This document shows, in pieces, positions 10,514 through 22,195 of a stretch of 64,000 nt of DNA. Every line of letters begins with the position of its first letter. Position 1 is the first letter of the stretch. The stretch is from assembly GCA_964017145.1 (NCBI GenBank), contig OZ024851.1, forward strand, positions 372,001 to 436,000, read 5' to 3'. Source of the stretch: Agrocybe praecox (taxonomy: Eukaryota > Basidiomycota > Agaricomycetes > Agaricales > Agrocybaceae). Both the position numbers and the translations under genes were made by a program. The notes under the pieces were generated by a model. The model saw only the letters and a program-made list of their open reading frames with translations, was not told the DNA's origin and did not search any database.

Positions 10514-13500
10514 TCATAGTGCTGCAGTCATATCAAAAATGACTACAAGGCCGGATTCGTACCCCAAACATATTCGGTTGCCCCAAGTTGAGGTACAGGA
10601 GATGTTGCGATATTGAGGGGGGATCCAGCAGTGATGGAGGCCGGCCATTATCCATTCACTATGGTCTGATATGTGAAGAGTGGAAGATTGCTCCGAGGGA
10701 TAGAAAATGCGGAATTTATCAGGAGTAGTTCTGTTCACTCTACTGCCATCGGGCAATGTGACATCTGGAGTGGACATTGATTGATACTTGCCCGTCGTCA
10801 CATTCCAAATTCGGACTGTTTTGTCTTCTGATCCAGAGACGACTCGGCTGCCGTCCTGCGAGAAAGCGACAGATGTCACTGAATCTCTGTGGCCCTTCAG
10901 CTCAGCTTCCACCTTGCCTGTCGTCATGGCATTCCAAATTCGGACTGTTCTGTCATTTGATCCAGAGACAACTCGGCTGCCATCCTGCGAGAATGCAACA
11001 GACCTCACCGAATATGTGTGGCCCTTCAGCTCAGACTCCACCTCACCCGTCGTCACATTCCAAATTCGGACTGTGTTGTCGGATGATCCAGAGACAACTC
11101 AGCTGCCATCCTGTGAGAATGCAACAGACATCACCCAATCTGTGTGGCCCTTCAGCTCAGACTCCACCTCGCCCGTTGTCACATTCCAAATTCGGACTGT
11201 TTTGTCGTCTGATCCAGAGACAACTCGGCTGCCATCCTGTGAGAATGCGACAGACATCACTGAATCTGTGTGGCCCTTCAGCTCAGACTCCACCTCACCC
11301 GTCATCACATTCCAAATTCGGACTGTTTTGTCGGGTGATCCAGAGACAACTCGGCTGCCATCTTGTGAGAATGCAACAGACATCACCCAATTTGTGTGGC
11401 CCTTCAGCTCAGACTCCACCTCGCCCGTTGTCACATTCCAAATTCGGACTGTTTTGTCGTCTGATCCAGAGACAACTCGGCTGCCATCCTGTGAAAATGC
11501 AACAGACATCACCCAATATGTGTGGCCCTTCAGCTCAGACTCCACCTCGCCCGTTGTCACATTCCAAATTCGGACTGTTTCATCGTGTGAACCAGAGACA
11601 ACTTGGCTTCCATCCTGCGAGAATGCCACAGATGCCACTGAATCTGTGTGGCCCTTCAGCTCAGACTCCACCTCACCCGTCGTCACATTCCAAATTCGGA
11701 CTGTTTTGTCGTATGATCCAGAGACAACTCGGCTGCCATCTTGTGAGAATGCAACAGACATCACCCAATCTGTGTGGCCCTTCAGCTCAGACTCCACCTC
11801 GCCCGTTGTCACATTCCAAATTCGGACTGTTTTGTCGTTTGATCCAGAGACAACTCGGCTGCCATCCTGTGAAAATGCAACAGACCTCACCAAATCTGTG
11901 TGGCCCTTCAGCTCAGCCTCCACCTCGCCTGTTGTCACATTCCAAATTCGGACTGTTTTGTCATCTGATCCAGAGACAACTCGGCTGCCGTCCTGCGAGA
12001 ATGCAACAGAGGTCACGTCTGACCCATTACTTATAACATGCTCTGTTGTGCCCCACAAGTCAGATAAACCAAAAATAACTTTTGGCACTCTGCTGACATC
12101 TGCAATGTATGTCTTGCGTATCAATGATTTCTTCGGAATCCAAACAAGTGCAGACTGGTAGATCTCCATGCAGTGTTTCTGGACAGCTCCAAAGTTCATT
12201 TGTAGACATCGGCGGGCATCGTCAACAAACAAACGAAGCTCATCATGTCCAAAGCTCTGTCAATCAAAAAACTATCAGACTCCCAAAAAATAGTCCCCAT
12301 TCTGGACCATGACTTACTGATAAAACAGTGGCAATGCTGCTCAAGGATTTCACTCCTGTCTCCAATTCCCGTAGTGTGCTGAGACATTCTATCCAGTGTA
12401 AAAGATGTTCATGCAGAAAATGGCAAAGAGTGTTAACAAGTTCGGTGTCAAATACCGCAACTTCTTTAACTTCTGCTAAATGAGCAGCCCAATAGACACA
12501 TGAGTATTTGAGCACTTCAGAGATTTTGCCAACATTTTCCGGGGAGTTGGTCCTTCCTCTATGCGAAATTGTTAATTCTTTGGAGATTTCGCATATGTTG
12601 TACTTTAGTGACTGGTTCATCTGCTTCAAACATTTGAGAGCTAGCAGTTTATGACCCTCTGAAGCATCCAAAGCACGGAACTCGAATGAGGGGCGCTTGG
12701 AATCAGAACGGTCAGGAGAACAACGGACGGGACTGGTTATGAAGTCAGGAAACGAGGCGTGGAATGGAGCAACCACGGCTCCTGGTTGTTCAGGAATGTG
12801 AATAACAGAGGTGAGCGACGACAAATACGCATCTGCGTCATTCACTTCATATAGAGATGCAATGGCTTCCATCGGCAACGGATTTCGAAGGAATATGATG
12901 ATCGACATGAGGTCCTCATGGCAGTAACTTCACGTGGCCGCTTCTTCTTGAAGGCCATTTCCAAAATATGTATGTAGAGAGTGTCAATGTCAGTTTTGAA
13001 CTCGGTGACCGATTCCAGGCCTTGTTCAGCCATTTCGGTAAGACGAGACTTGTAGAGCTTGCCACTGCTGGCAATGTAACGAACAGCAGTTGCTGCGTAG
13101 ATGAAGAGTGTACCGGAACGCGCGGTGAGGCCATCTAGCTCAGATTGCAAGGGCCATTCTTCTGCAGTACGACGACTGTCGTCGTTCCTGATGTTGGCTA
13201 AGGACGTCCGGAGGTACTTGAGGATATCTTCCTGGACCACATCCTTCTCGATATCGTGGAGATAGAAAGCCGTTGCTCCGTCATCCCCGGAGTTGAAGGC
13301 GTCGCTAATCAGAGATTCGTCACGACTGGAAATGAACACCTTCAGAGGAATTGTCGATGCCGACCCAAGAACAAGTTTAATGAACGCAGAGACAACTCGA
13401 GGGTCGACGCATTCATCAATAGCATCAATGACGATAACTTTGTATACCTTGTCCGTCATGCCAGCAGTCGTTCGAATAGGGTTATAAACGAGCTGCTTGA

Positions 13501-15299
13501 ACTGCTCATTCATATTATTAAAGGTCGGTTCCGCCAGTTTATCGTCACCCTTGATGGCCTTGACGACCTCAACTTTGATGGCAGGTGAAGCTCTGGCGAG
13601 CCCGTGAGCAATAACAGGAATAATAAGACGCGCATTCCACGTCTTCTCGGATGCTCGGGAAGCAAAGAAGCTGGCGCCAAGCATGTTTTTCGCCTCAAGC
13701 ATCTCACAGAAGGTGTGCGCGATCGTCGATTTGCCAATTCCAGCCATGCCTACCATCCAGTATACCTTGCTGCTATCGGCGTTCGAGGCCCAAGCCTCCA
13801 AATCTTCGAGGACCTTAACACGGGTCCCTTCCATGCACCCAGTGGGATCGCCGTAAGATGACTGTCGAGTTTTATAGGATGTCATTTCGTGATTGAGTTT
13901 GTCGATGAGACCTATGGTCTTGTGAGCCCCACAAAATACAACGCTTATTGACACTTTATCTCACTGGAGTTCAGGTGCTACATATGTGTTCTATCAGCGT
14001 CATCCATATTTCTCGGAATAGCAAGAGTATAGTACCTCTACAACTGTTACTTCGATATTCAGCTGGGTATCGATCTTTAAGATGTGATCAATATATAAAC
14101 GTAGCTTTTGTCAATAACTTGAGAAACCAACCTGAAAGACTTTGCACAAATCGTTGATGTTCTGCAATGCCTTCAGTATTGTATCGGCATCTTTCTTAGC
14201 CAAGGCAGCACGGGTCAACAGCGGTTGCTTCTGCAGCTCTTCGATCTTCTTCAATTGGACGATGATGACACTGGAAAGCATGGGCAAACGTGAGATATGA
14301 CTGAAACACACGAAGAAGCGACGCACTCGCAGAAATTTTCAATCCGATTATTTATCACGTCCATGCCGCCGCCTTTTGTATACTTCCCAACAATCGAGAG
14401 AATAGTTTCCAGCTTTCCTTTGAGATCTTCGAGCTCCTCCTTATTGTCCAACACCGTCTGATCCGCGAGAATAAATGATGAATCACTCGTGAGTCTGTGT
14501 TGTTGTACATTGAGACACACACCTCGACGAAATCGATAATTGCGAGAATTCCCCCAGCAGCCGTCTTCAAAGGTAGGAACATATCAGAGCAATCGTAAAG
14601 TCCATTCAATACTGTCTTCAGCCCTTCGTAGACAACACTTCCCACCACTTTCGCCTGCTGAACCCCCGTTTCGGCCTCGACCACACCGTCGGAGCGCCCA
14701 CCGATTCGCAGATAGGGGTTATCTTGTGGAGGGAGATCCCCGGACTGCACGTTTACAGCAGATAATGTAATCTTCATTTTGGCAGGAACGATGTTACCCT
14801 TCTTATCCGTCAAATCATAACTGGCGTCTAATTAAACCCCTTCAGGATGAATACGCGCATATAGCAGACATTGCACTCACCATTACCGAGCAGGGCTTCG
14901 ACTTTCCCCTCGTATTGTACCACAAAAACATTGAGCAGATTGATGTTGGTCCCGAACCCGCGGTAGACGACAACCTTAATCGTTGACGAGGGCTCGAACG
15001 AGCTGATTCCAAGAGGTGAATACCAACCAAGAGGTCATTCACAAGACCAAGACTCACATTTCATTGTCGGCATCCCATTCCCATTTCAGCGCCGGCGAGC
15101 GAGGCTTGGGTCGTGTCGATTTTTTGACCTCCTTGTCGCCTACAAAAATCCGTATAGAGTACTTTGATCGTACGCCATTGCCGATGTCGCCAGAAACTTC
15201 GATACCTAGATTAAGATCAGCAGAAGACAAGGTGATTGTAGATGTCGCGACCTTACTTGCTAGGATTGCGCGAAGTGGTGACAGTTTATTTGTCGCCAT
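10514..15299 (-). pseudogene. NACHT-WD40 STAND protein (fungal NLR), with a frameshift and a nonsense codon
   Basis: Seven exons: 15299-15058, 15002-14881, 14827-14523, 14457-14327, 14270-14132, 13918-12318 and 12256-10514. The roughly 1,425-residue product would have an N-terminal C2-like beta domain (about 1-140), a helical linker, a NACHT module with Walker A GMAGIGKST (about 370) and Walker B VIVIDAIDE, a helical region, then ten WD40 repeats of 42 residues and a short tail. Such proteins act in cytosolic non-self recognition and regulated cell death. Two lesions are visible. One base is missing near 12911-12916, where the family frame should read MRDLMSII. The eighth WD repeat has TGA for the CGA found in its sister repeats (11099-11101). 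Either could be a sequencing error or genuine decay. All other splice sites and the Walker motifs are intact. Confidence 0.85.
10790..12035 (-). repeat. Ten near-identical 126-bp WD40 repeat units
   Basis: Ten head-to-tail units each encode VAFSQDGSRVVSGSxDKTVRIWN plus the VTTGEVESELKGHT stretch with very few changes. Differences cluster at a few positions: the residue before DKTVR is D, N, Y, H, D, P, D, S, N or E, and the two residues after GHT are D/Y/N plus L, W or S. High internal DNA identity with variation confined to surface positions is the pattern known from Podospora HET-E/HET-D/HET-R type proteins. Confidence 0.9.
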
Positions 15300-16297
15300 T
15301 CAGAACAGAGAACTATGAGCGTAAGGAGGAGAATCGGAAGAATGAAGTTGAATCCGGCATGCAATGCCACATGGCACAGCCGCATGAGTCAGGATTCGAT
15401 TGGTAGGTCTAAGTTTGGAATCGCAACCCACACACCATTAAAATTACCACCGACAGACCCTTCCACTCCTCCACCCCCCTCCGTCCCACTCTCAGCCGCC
15501 CTCCTCTATTTGGCTGTAGCGTGTATCGCACCGCACCTCACCCCACTGAACAGCGCGATTGCAGTGGCGGGGAAGTGTGCGGTGCCGCTTGTGCCCGTGG
15601 TGTTGGGGCCGTATTTTCATGTTGAGCTGATTCAAAGAATGGTCTTTCCTCGGGTGGTTCAAAGAGATCTCACACCTCCCTATGGCGCCGCGCTGGCAAG
15701 AACTCCATGCAATGCAATCTGACCTGACCAGATGCACCGCCACGCCATTCCCACTCACCGGCGCCACCACCAGTGCCGTCAACCACCATCTTTTCAACAT
15801 CGATAACTTTTACCCATCTCATCATCTCCCATTCCACTTTCAATCTTCCGATTTGACTCTTGGCAGGTCTCGAGTTTTGACCACGTCCCGCAGCAGAGGC
15901 AGCATGAGCCACATACATCTGTTGTCATGCACACATTTCGTTCGTGCTACCAGCCTGTGCACGCTGCCGTCGCATCGCTCGTCCCAAATCAACGTTGAGA
16001 ATGGCATTCGCTGGGGATGGTTTGCGTCTGGGGAGAGAACGCGCGGAGAACGTTAAAATGCAGTTAGGAAGACGTCGCAAGAGACGTCTCTGTCAGTAGC
16101 TGCTTGACTTCGAAGTATAGCACATATTTAGCAAGGTTCGTAGTGTGTTACTTCTGTTGTCTCATGCAAAACTAAACTTTCATTCGACATCAGGAATTAT
16201 AGATTCAAAAACATATGCGCTCTTGGCTCGCTTGAGTACGAATTACAGAACCAGAAGCCACAGCCAACACCGGAGGAGGCACAGCGTCGCGATCATC
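15300..16297. other. Upstream region of the NACHT-WD40 gene, no gene seen
   Basis: Frames of up to 135 codons overlap on both strands but share no splice logic or motif. The stretch holds the promoter side of the minus-strand NACHT-WD40 gene. Confidence 0.35.
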
Positions 16298-16652
16298 ATG
16301 GCCGCTGGCCTTGCGCAGCTTCTAGAAGCGAAGAATGGAGAGGAGTTAGCTCGTGCATCTCGGAATTTGGAACGCTATTTGGAGAGAGTTGTTGTCCTCA
16401 CCACGAGTGCACCGGTATGTGATCGACCACTGCAACACTTCTACTTGCCTTACTTTGCTATGTCTATGCCCCTTCCTGCTTCTTTCCTGGCTGCCTTGGG
16501 GTATGATCGCCAGAATCTCCATCATCACCATGCAGTATTGGTCGTCGTTCGTTCCTTTCCCTAACGAGTACTTCGCGTTCACCGATGACCAGGGAAAGCA
16601 GACGCTCCACACTCACGGAACTGAAACCACATTACCGTCGGTACCCCTTTAG
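16298..16652 (+). CDS. Possible small or relict two-exon gene, unknown
   Basis: ATG at 16298 opens an amphipathic, charged exon (AGLAQLLEAKNGEELARAS, then NLERYLERV) that ends at 16414 before GTATGT. The next exon starts at 16536 and runs in frame to TAG at 16650-16652 (NEYFAFTDDQGKQTLHTHG). The 78-residue product is unknown. Further degenerate coding-like text follows to about 16910 (for instance IPRYVVVYNHVNN), which suggests a larger decayed gene. The assignment is weak. Confidence 0.2.
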
Positions 16653-18430
16653 ATCGTTGAATACTCTCAACGATCAAGGCCGGATGGGCAGACCGATGTA
16701 TTCAAGGAGTTTACGAATCTCTTTCTTACACAGTAACAGCTTCCGTATTGACGGCGGCAGCCAACGCGAATTAGGGGAACCTTTTCCATCCCTATCTAAA
16801 CAATAACTTTCACCGCCCTAACGCACCGAACTCCAACTTCTATTTGCTACGCAGCCTCAATTCCCCGCTATGTCGTCGTCTACAATCATGTTAACAACAC
16901 CGACGACTTGACGTCGAGCCCGAACATCACTCCTAAGGCCTAAAAGCTCATATGGCCATCGGCGCTCCTCGTCTGCACGGCCTATTCTGAGGCAATCCTG
17001 GACAATGGATGAGGCGTTCCATCGTCATGGATGCCAGAACTTTAATAGGAGGATAAAGATACGCAGAGCCGTTACCGACGTCTAATTTTTTGCGTGTACT
17101 TTTCGCAGGCGAAAAGTAGTGCCGCTGGTGAGAATAGTGATTCACCTTCCACATCACTCACAATCAAATTCACCTACCCACTCTCATTCGCAATTTCACT
17201 CACGCATCGATACAGCTCTCGCTGGCTTCAGTTTCCCGAACAATAATTGCGCCACCTCTTAGGCATCAGCATCAGCATTGCCTTCTTTGACGGCAATTGA
17301 GTCGCTTCTGTCTTCTTCCACGATGCCGCCGATGCCTTTGCCATCCCCAGTGGCTGTGCCGACCCAAGTGAAACATACGATGTGGCCACGTCTGTGCAGT
17401 ACGTTCAGCAGCAGCAGCAGCCCGATGGGCTCCTAGGGATGTACGTCGCAGATTCAGCACCAGGCACGGATGGGCATTTGGTTATTCTCCCTCTTTACGT
17501 ATATATGAATGTTTTTAATCGTATTTATCCACCAAAATATATCGTAGCCTTATACTTTCTTTATACATATGTGTTTCTTGATTCTGATGGTTCGTTTCCA
17601 AAAAATTAGAAGATTGAAGAATGAATGAACAACAAGGAAGATTTGGAAGAAAAGATAAAAGTGTGGCATGGCATTGCATAAATGGGGAATCACTAAGCAT
17701 AAAGTAAGTGGGAATTGACGATGAGAGGAGTGGTGATGAAAGAAAGGAGTATGAGTGGGTGTGGGCTGAATATGGAGGGTATTTTATAAGGGAAATGAAA
17801 GAATACCAAAACGTAGGATAGGATGAAATGAGGTGAGGTGATATGATACGGGGAGGTCGTGAATATATGTAAAAATAAACTTTAGGGACATAAATCATAA
17901 ACACAACGAGTTTGAACAGCGCTTTCGAAGAGGGAAGGGGAAAACAAGAAAATAACCTGAAGAGAAACAAGCACGCGACGGCGCAAGGCGAGAAAGAAGA
18001 AAAAACCGAAGTCACATATTTACATAGAGAGCGAGCGGCAGGGAAGAGATAAAGATAACTATATCAATACTTTTTTGGTGTGCAGGTGCAGTGCAGGGTT
18101 TTGAGAGAACGACGACAGCTGGCCGTTCGTGGTGTTCGCGTTTATGGTGGTGCTGTTCATGTCTGCCACTAATGACGATATGGGTGAACTTGAAGTGTTG
18201 AACAGATGCAAGCAGGAAGAACCAGCGGAACGCGCTAAGAACGTCGCGGAGTAATTACGATCGTCACTGCGTCCGCGTCCAAGGTCAACATGCCAGATGT
18301 CGAAGGGCATGTCAACGATAAGTTATAAGTGGATGGGCGGATGGGCGAATTAGAAGAGTGGGAGGGGGAAAGGAAATAATAGCAGTAGCGTCCACGACGA
18401 CGGAAAAAGTTTTTAAACAGCAAGTAGGCG
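16653..18430. other. Degenerate coding-like text, then low-complexity intergenic sequence
   Basis: 16653-17480 contains fragments that read like old exons but are cut by stops. 17500-18060 is AG-rich on the plus strand. A small (CAG)n-type run lies at 17405-17425. No complete gene is seen. Confidence 0.3.
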
Positions 18431-18432
18431 GG

Positions 18433-19534
18433 TCAGGAATTCGAACGAGAAATGGGCATGCGATGGTCACCGGTCAAATGGTATTGCATCACACGAGAGC
18501 GTATACGCGTTGTTGTCGTGCAGAAACATGGGGTAGAAGTGAAATGGGGTATCGATTGGTCATCTTCGATACATTCAAACCATCTACCTAACCATCTAAT
18601 GACTCTTCCTCCCTGAGCCTCAGGCGTACGCATACGCGTAGGCACCAACATCCTCAACCTGAACCTTCCGACCTCATTACCCTTCAAGTTCTTCAACTCA
18701 TACCCCCCGAATGTCGGCCTAAATCACCAGTCCAAGCCCCAAACACTGCCCATCCGCAAGCCGCGCGTGTGCAGTACGGTAAAACCGCATATGGGTTCCG
18801 TCCTCTTAAGAGCACCCAACAGCGGGAAGAAAAATAAGATCACATTCGTAGCAACGAGTGCCACAGCAGCGAGACTCCTAGGGCCAAAAAGGCCAGCTGG
18901 GAGCATCGTGCAACGTGAAGATGGTCCGGGTAGGGTACTTGCTCCTGTGGACTTGGTGGGCCTTTGTTGATGTTCAGACTTGAGCCAGAGGCAGCGAAGA
19001 TGAGTTTGAGGGAGACACCGAATGGGAACAGAGAGGGGCGGGGGAGCGAGGAGCGAAACGCAGAATAAGGATAATTAAATGTGTCTTTTTTTCTTCTTCG
19101 ATTGTGCATTTCTGACGTATGGAAACCCCAATGAGGACCACGAGGAGAAAAGACCCGGAATTTTATGATAGTAATTGTCGCGTTCGTATTTGCGTTTGGG
19201 GTGGTGGTGGTGGTGGTGGTGGTTTGGCGAGAAGCAGGCGAGAGCGGCAGCCGCGACGAGGAACGGAAGGGCGTCATTCCAATCGATACGCCGATATCAG
19301 TGTCCGGGTATCCAGATGAAGAGGGATTCCGGGCTAAGGGGGTTGTCCAACCTAGCCCCCTTCGCTCATGCAACCAAATTAAATGTCCAAGGACAAACCA
19401 CTGCCTAAGCACCCTTGAAAGATCAGGAAGCCTTCTTGTAACTTCTTCTGTCTGCGCACATAGGCATGTTGACTCTAATTCGAACGGAGGACAAGAGAAA
19501 CGGACGTACAAGCATTCATGACCGCGATATCCAT
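18433..19534 (-). CDS. Putative membrane protein, copy B of the local paralogue pair
   Basis: Paralogue of the gene at 4237-5287: the start region (ATG at 19534), the following GTACGT splice site, the exon start MTPFRSSSRLPLS (near 19260) and the hydrophobic helix (ATNVILFFFPLLGALKR, near 18840) occur in the same order. A Thr-tract with a GGT microsatellite on the plus strand (19200-19225) lies inside the exon. After the helix comes HTRGLRMGSVWG, then a possible intron (GTGATTTAGG) and a basic C-terminal region (VGRFRLRMLVPTRMRT) running to about 18433. A PalI/SUR7-like topology is only a guess. The gene is divergent from the S/T-rich gene at 20302, with about 770 bp between starts. Exon borders are uncertain. 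Confidence 0.3.
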
Positions 19535-19753
19535 CTGGACGATGCATTGGGGTTCTTCACTCCGACGAGGAAAAAATTGGCGCGGGAGAAGCCGTGTTGT
19601 GGTCATATAACCTTTACGCATGGTAAGTATTTCAGTGTGCTGATGCGGAACGAAAAAGAAAAATAACCAGCTCACATTATGCTTAAATTTAGTGCTGTCG
19701 GTCACTAAGCGCGTGGAGAATCTCAGAAGAGTGCAGAAGTAAAGCACCAGCAT

Positions 19754-20032
19754 AGTGAAATATGCATCAACCTCGATGAGTACACAGCTAGAGTAATGAG
19801 GAAGAATTGAACGTCAAGGGAGCAAGCGTAAAGAGAGCCGTGAACCAGAAAGCACTTAGCAAACCCCCTAACAACCAAATATAGGTCAATCGCAGAGCCG
19901 AGATCGTGCCGCCTCCTGTCGGAGCTTTATTCAAATTGGCATCTCGGAGTTTGATGCGCTAAATTTGCAGCATAGCTGCTGCTAGGCTGGACGCGTTTTC
20001 GGATCGGATTTTCTTATATTTTTCTGGTATAA
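19754..20032 (-). promoter_or_regulatory. Repeated upstream region of membrane-protein copy B
   Basis: It matches 5571-5700 and 21927-22195. Conserved blocks include AGTACACAGCTAGAGTAATGA, GAATTGAACGTC, CGGAGTTTGAT and CTAAATTT. It lies between two divergent genes and may serve both. Confidence 0.5.
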
Positions 20033-20106
20033 AAACACCCACCGGAAAACACGAAGGCGATTCTATTCCAAAGAAGCAAGCGCTGAGGTGGGACGACGAT
20101 AGGGGT

Positions 20107-20116
20107 GCTATAAGAA
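20107..20116 (+). promoter_or_regulatory. TATA-like box and 5' UTR intron of the decayed S/T-rich gene
   Basis: GCTATAAGAACCAAGGAGGATG is conserved with 26168-26189 upstream of the intact paralogue. Downstream, a 5' UTR intron is predicted at 20173-20291 (AAAG|GTACGTCG ... CAACAG), 11 bases before the ATG, as in the intact gene. Confidence 0.5.
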
Positions 20117-20301
20117 CCAAGGAGGATGCGTTTGTTGGATTCCCCAACCCTCTCTCTCTTTCATCCTCAAAGGTACGTCGCGTGCTATCCTCTTTCCTTC
20201 GCTGCTCACATTCAAAATCCTCTCAACGAACTTTATGAAGTACGTCCTCCTCTCATCGTCCCACTATTACACACTCTCACTGCTCCAACAGACAAAATAC
20301 C

Positions 20302-20960
20302 ATGCCTTCCACGCTGCTTATCGCCCTCTGCGTGGCCGCTACCACAATCATGGCCTCCAGTCCCCGAATCACACTGAGTGGGCGTCGGTGTCGAAGCGCC
20401 TGAACTGGTGAACCGTGCTCAGCTCGCAGGTGCGCACTATGGCCCTAATAACCCTCACACGAGCGCCCTGTCCACTTACGCGATCACTTCCATCACTCCC
20501 ATTTCTTCTTCTCTTGGTGCCTCTGCCTCTGCCTCTGCCCATTCTGCTTCGACGTCGTCCCATGCTGGTGCGCCTACGACTATGACTACTACCACCGCGC
20601 ATACATCCAATCCTACGACTACCTTGACCTCGACTGGGACACGTTTGGGGACGTCTATTACTACTATCTCGTCGGGTGGTATTGCGACTACCGCGCGTCC
20701 GGACACCGCTTCATCTCCATCCTCTACCGCCTCGGGCCATGCCGGCACATCTGCATCCACAGTGACGACCGTGTCTGCATCCCGTTCGAACACCGATCCA
20801 TTTGGTACCTCTTCCACTGTCTCGGCACATACCCCGTCGTCGTCCTCTGCACCTCCACACTGCACCGCAACTAACTCGGGTGTGAATCCCACTTTGTCGT
20901 CGTCGTCGTTGTCGCGTCTTGGCTCGCCGTCTTCCTCGACTTTGCAAATTACAAGTCCGC
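20302..20960 (+). pseudogene. S/T-rich secreted protein, broken 5' half
   Basis: The start matches the intact gene at 26356 (signal peptide MPSTLLIALCVAATTIMAS versus MHSTFLIALCMAATTVMAS). Just after the signal peptide an indel (AGTCCCCGAATCACACTGAG in place of the Pro-Val-Pro-Ala-Pro codons) shifts the frame, and TGA follows at about 20401. The old frame then continues from 20378 as VGVEAPELVNRAQLAGAHYG and a long Ser/Thr tract close to the intact protein. Homology ends near 20950 (TCGACTTTGCA). The rest of the gene is missing here and lies on the opposite strand at 21690-21922. Confidence 0.8.
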
Positions 20961-21072
20961 TGTTAGCTAAAACGCATCAAATACGTGGGATTGCGGACTC
21001 GGGTGAGCGTTGGACCAGCGCGTGTGGGTTGGTTTCAGGCGTACGCAAGTTGCGTACCCCACAACCCTCTCG

Positions 21073-21689
21073 CAGCATCTCTCGCTAGCTAGTATTGTAA
21101 CTAACTAAGTACCTTCGAATGTGATATCCATCCGTCAATCCTTCCGTCCGTACCTTCGTTTTCCTTAAGCTTTAGCTTCATCAATCATCTATTTTCATTT
21201 TCTCATAGACCCATGACCGGGACCTTATCCTACCGTTCGTAACTTCTCCTATCGTCTCTTGCTCACTGTCTGCTTTGCGCTGCTCACCGTATCTCCCATT
21301 CCATCCCATCATGCATATACATACCTACATCACCGGTCACCGACACCCGGTCCTCTCATAGTAAATAAATAGCACCGATATCCACCTGTGTCTTCATATT
21401 TATCCATTTTCTCCTCTATCATCTCTCCCTCCTTCCCTCTCTCCTATCATCGACACTCTTTTCAGCTCAAGTCTCCGCTCACTATCTCGCCATACACATC
21501 TAAGTATGGCACAAGCAAGTACCTCGTATGATATATTGCATGATACTCGGTGCCGGTTATAATGTCATCGCCCTCTTATTGATGTGTAGTATATAAAAGT
21601 GTTGCTATACTTTCTCCCGAAATAACAACAGGCAAATAAATGCAGTTTTATTCTATAACAATAAACACAAGGGGTACGTATGCACATAT
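21073..21689 (-). repeat. Inverted copy of the 3' flank of the S/T-rich gene
   Basis: The plus strand here matches the reverse complement of about 27670-28190, including CTCTCGCTAGCTAGTA, TCCGTCCGTACCTTCG, TCACCGACACC and ATGCAGTTTTATTCTA. It is the downstream flank of the same gene, carried along in the inverted segment. Confidence 0.7.
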
Positions 21690-21922
21690 GCACAATCAAA
21701 CACTGCAAAAAATTACCGACAGAGCCAAGGACCCTGGCAACTGTCTGATCGACATCACACACGGCTATTTCGTTGCTTTACAACGTATGTGTCAGAAAGA
21801 GATGAAAAAAAAAACATGGACACGTACCTCCCAGAAGCACAGCTTGTACCGGCTGCAGCTTCTCCACCAGAGCCAGTGATTCCTCCGAGACCGCCGGTAA
21901 CCCCTCCGAGACGTCAGTGACT
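21690..21922 (-). pseudogene. Inverted 3' end of the broken S/T-rich gene
   Basis: Read on the minus strand, 21918-21826 matches the end of exon 1 of the intact gene (the Gly-Gly-Ile-Thr-Gly repeats, then a Ser-Cys-Ala motif and AG|GTACGT). An intron follows, and 21780-21690 matches exon 2 (NEIAVCDVDQTVARVLGSV versus DELAVCGLGQTVSSVVKSV). The stop codon of the intact gene is lost. This fragment belongs with the 5' half at 20302-20960 but points the other way. Confidence 0.8.
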
Positions 21923-21926
21923 CCCT

Positions 21927-22195
21927 GTTGAGATATACATTAACCTCAACCAGTACATAGCAAGAGTAATGAAAGAGAATTGAACGTCGAGGAGAAGAAG
22001 CGAAAGGGAGGCGTGAATGAGAAAGCGAACCCCTAATGGCCAATTATAAATAAATCCCATGGCCGATTTTGTGCCGGCTGTTATCGGGGTCGTATTGAAG
22101 CTGTCGGAGTTTGATTTTCTAAATTTATCAACACCGCATACGAGGCGAGTCCCGTTCCAATTTTCTTCCTCAAATATTTAGCTGGTGCTGTTTAT
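21927..22195 (-). promoter_or_regulatory. Third copy of the repeated upstream region
   Basis: It aligns with 19756-20032 over about 270 bp (CAGTACATAGCAAGAGTAATGA, GAATTGAACGTCGAGG, CGGAGTTTGAT, TTTTCTTCCTCAAATAT). The gene it should drive on the minus strand is absent. Instead it abuts the inverted S/T-rich fragment at about 21923. Confidence 0.6.

Noticed and set aside
10777..12161. Two plus-strand ORFs of 419 and 457 codons with regular repeats
   Set aside because: They are antisense shadows of the ten WD40 repeats; the minus strand carries the true WD40 motif and splice-linked NACHT gene.
12264..12908. Separate 214-residue gene starting MSIIIFLRNPLP
   Set aside because: It is the continuation of the NACHT-WD40 protein after a one-base frameshift; the text joins smoothly to the upstream frame if one base is missing, and its downstream splice site joins to the WD40 exon.
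20476..20892. Minus-strand 138-codon ORF rich in Val/Glu/Asp
   Set aside because: Antisense of the Ser/Thr codon tract of the S/T-rich pseudogene; no start or splice logic. The same applies to the minus frames at 26335-27378.
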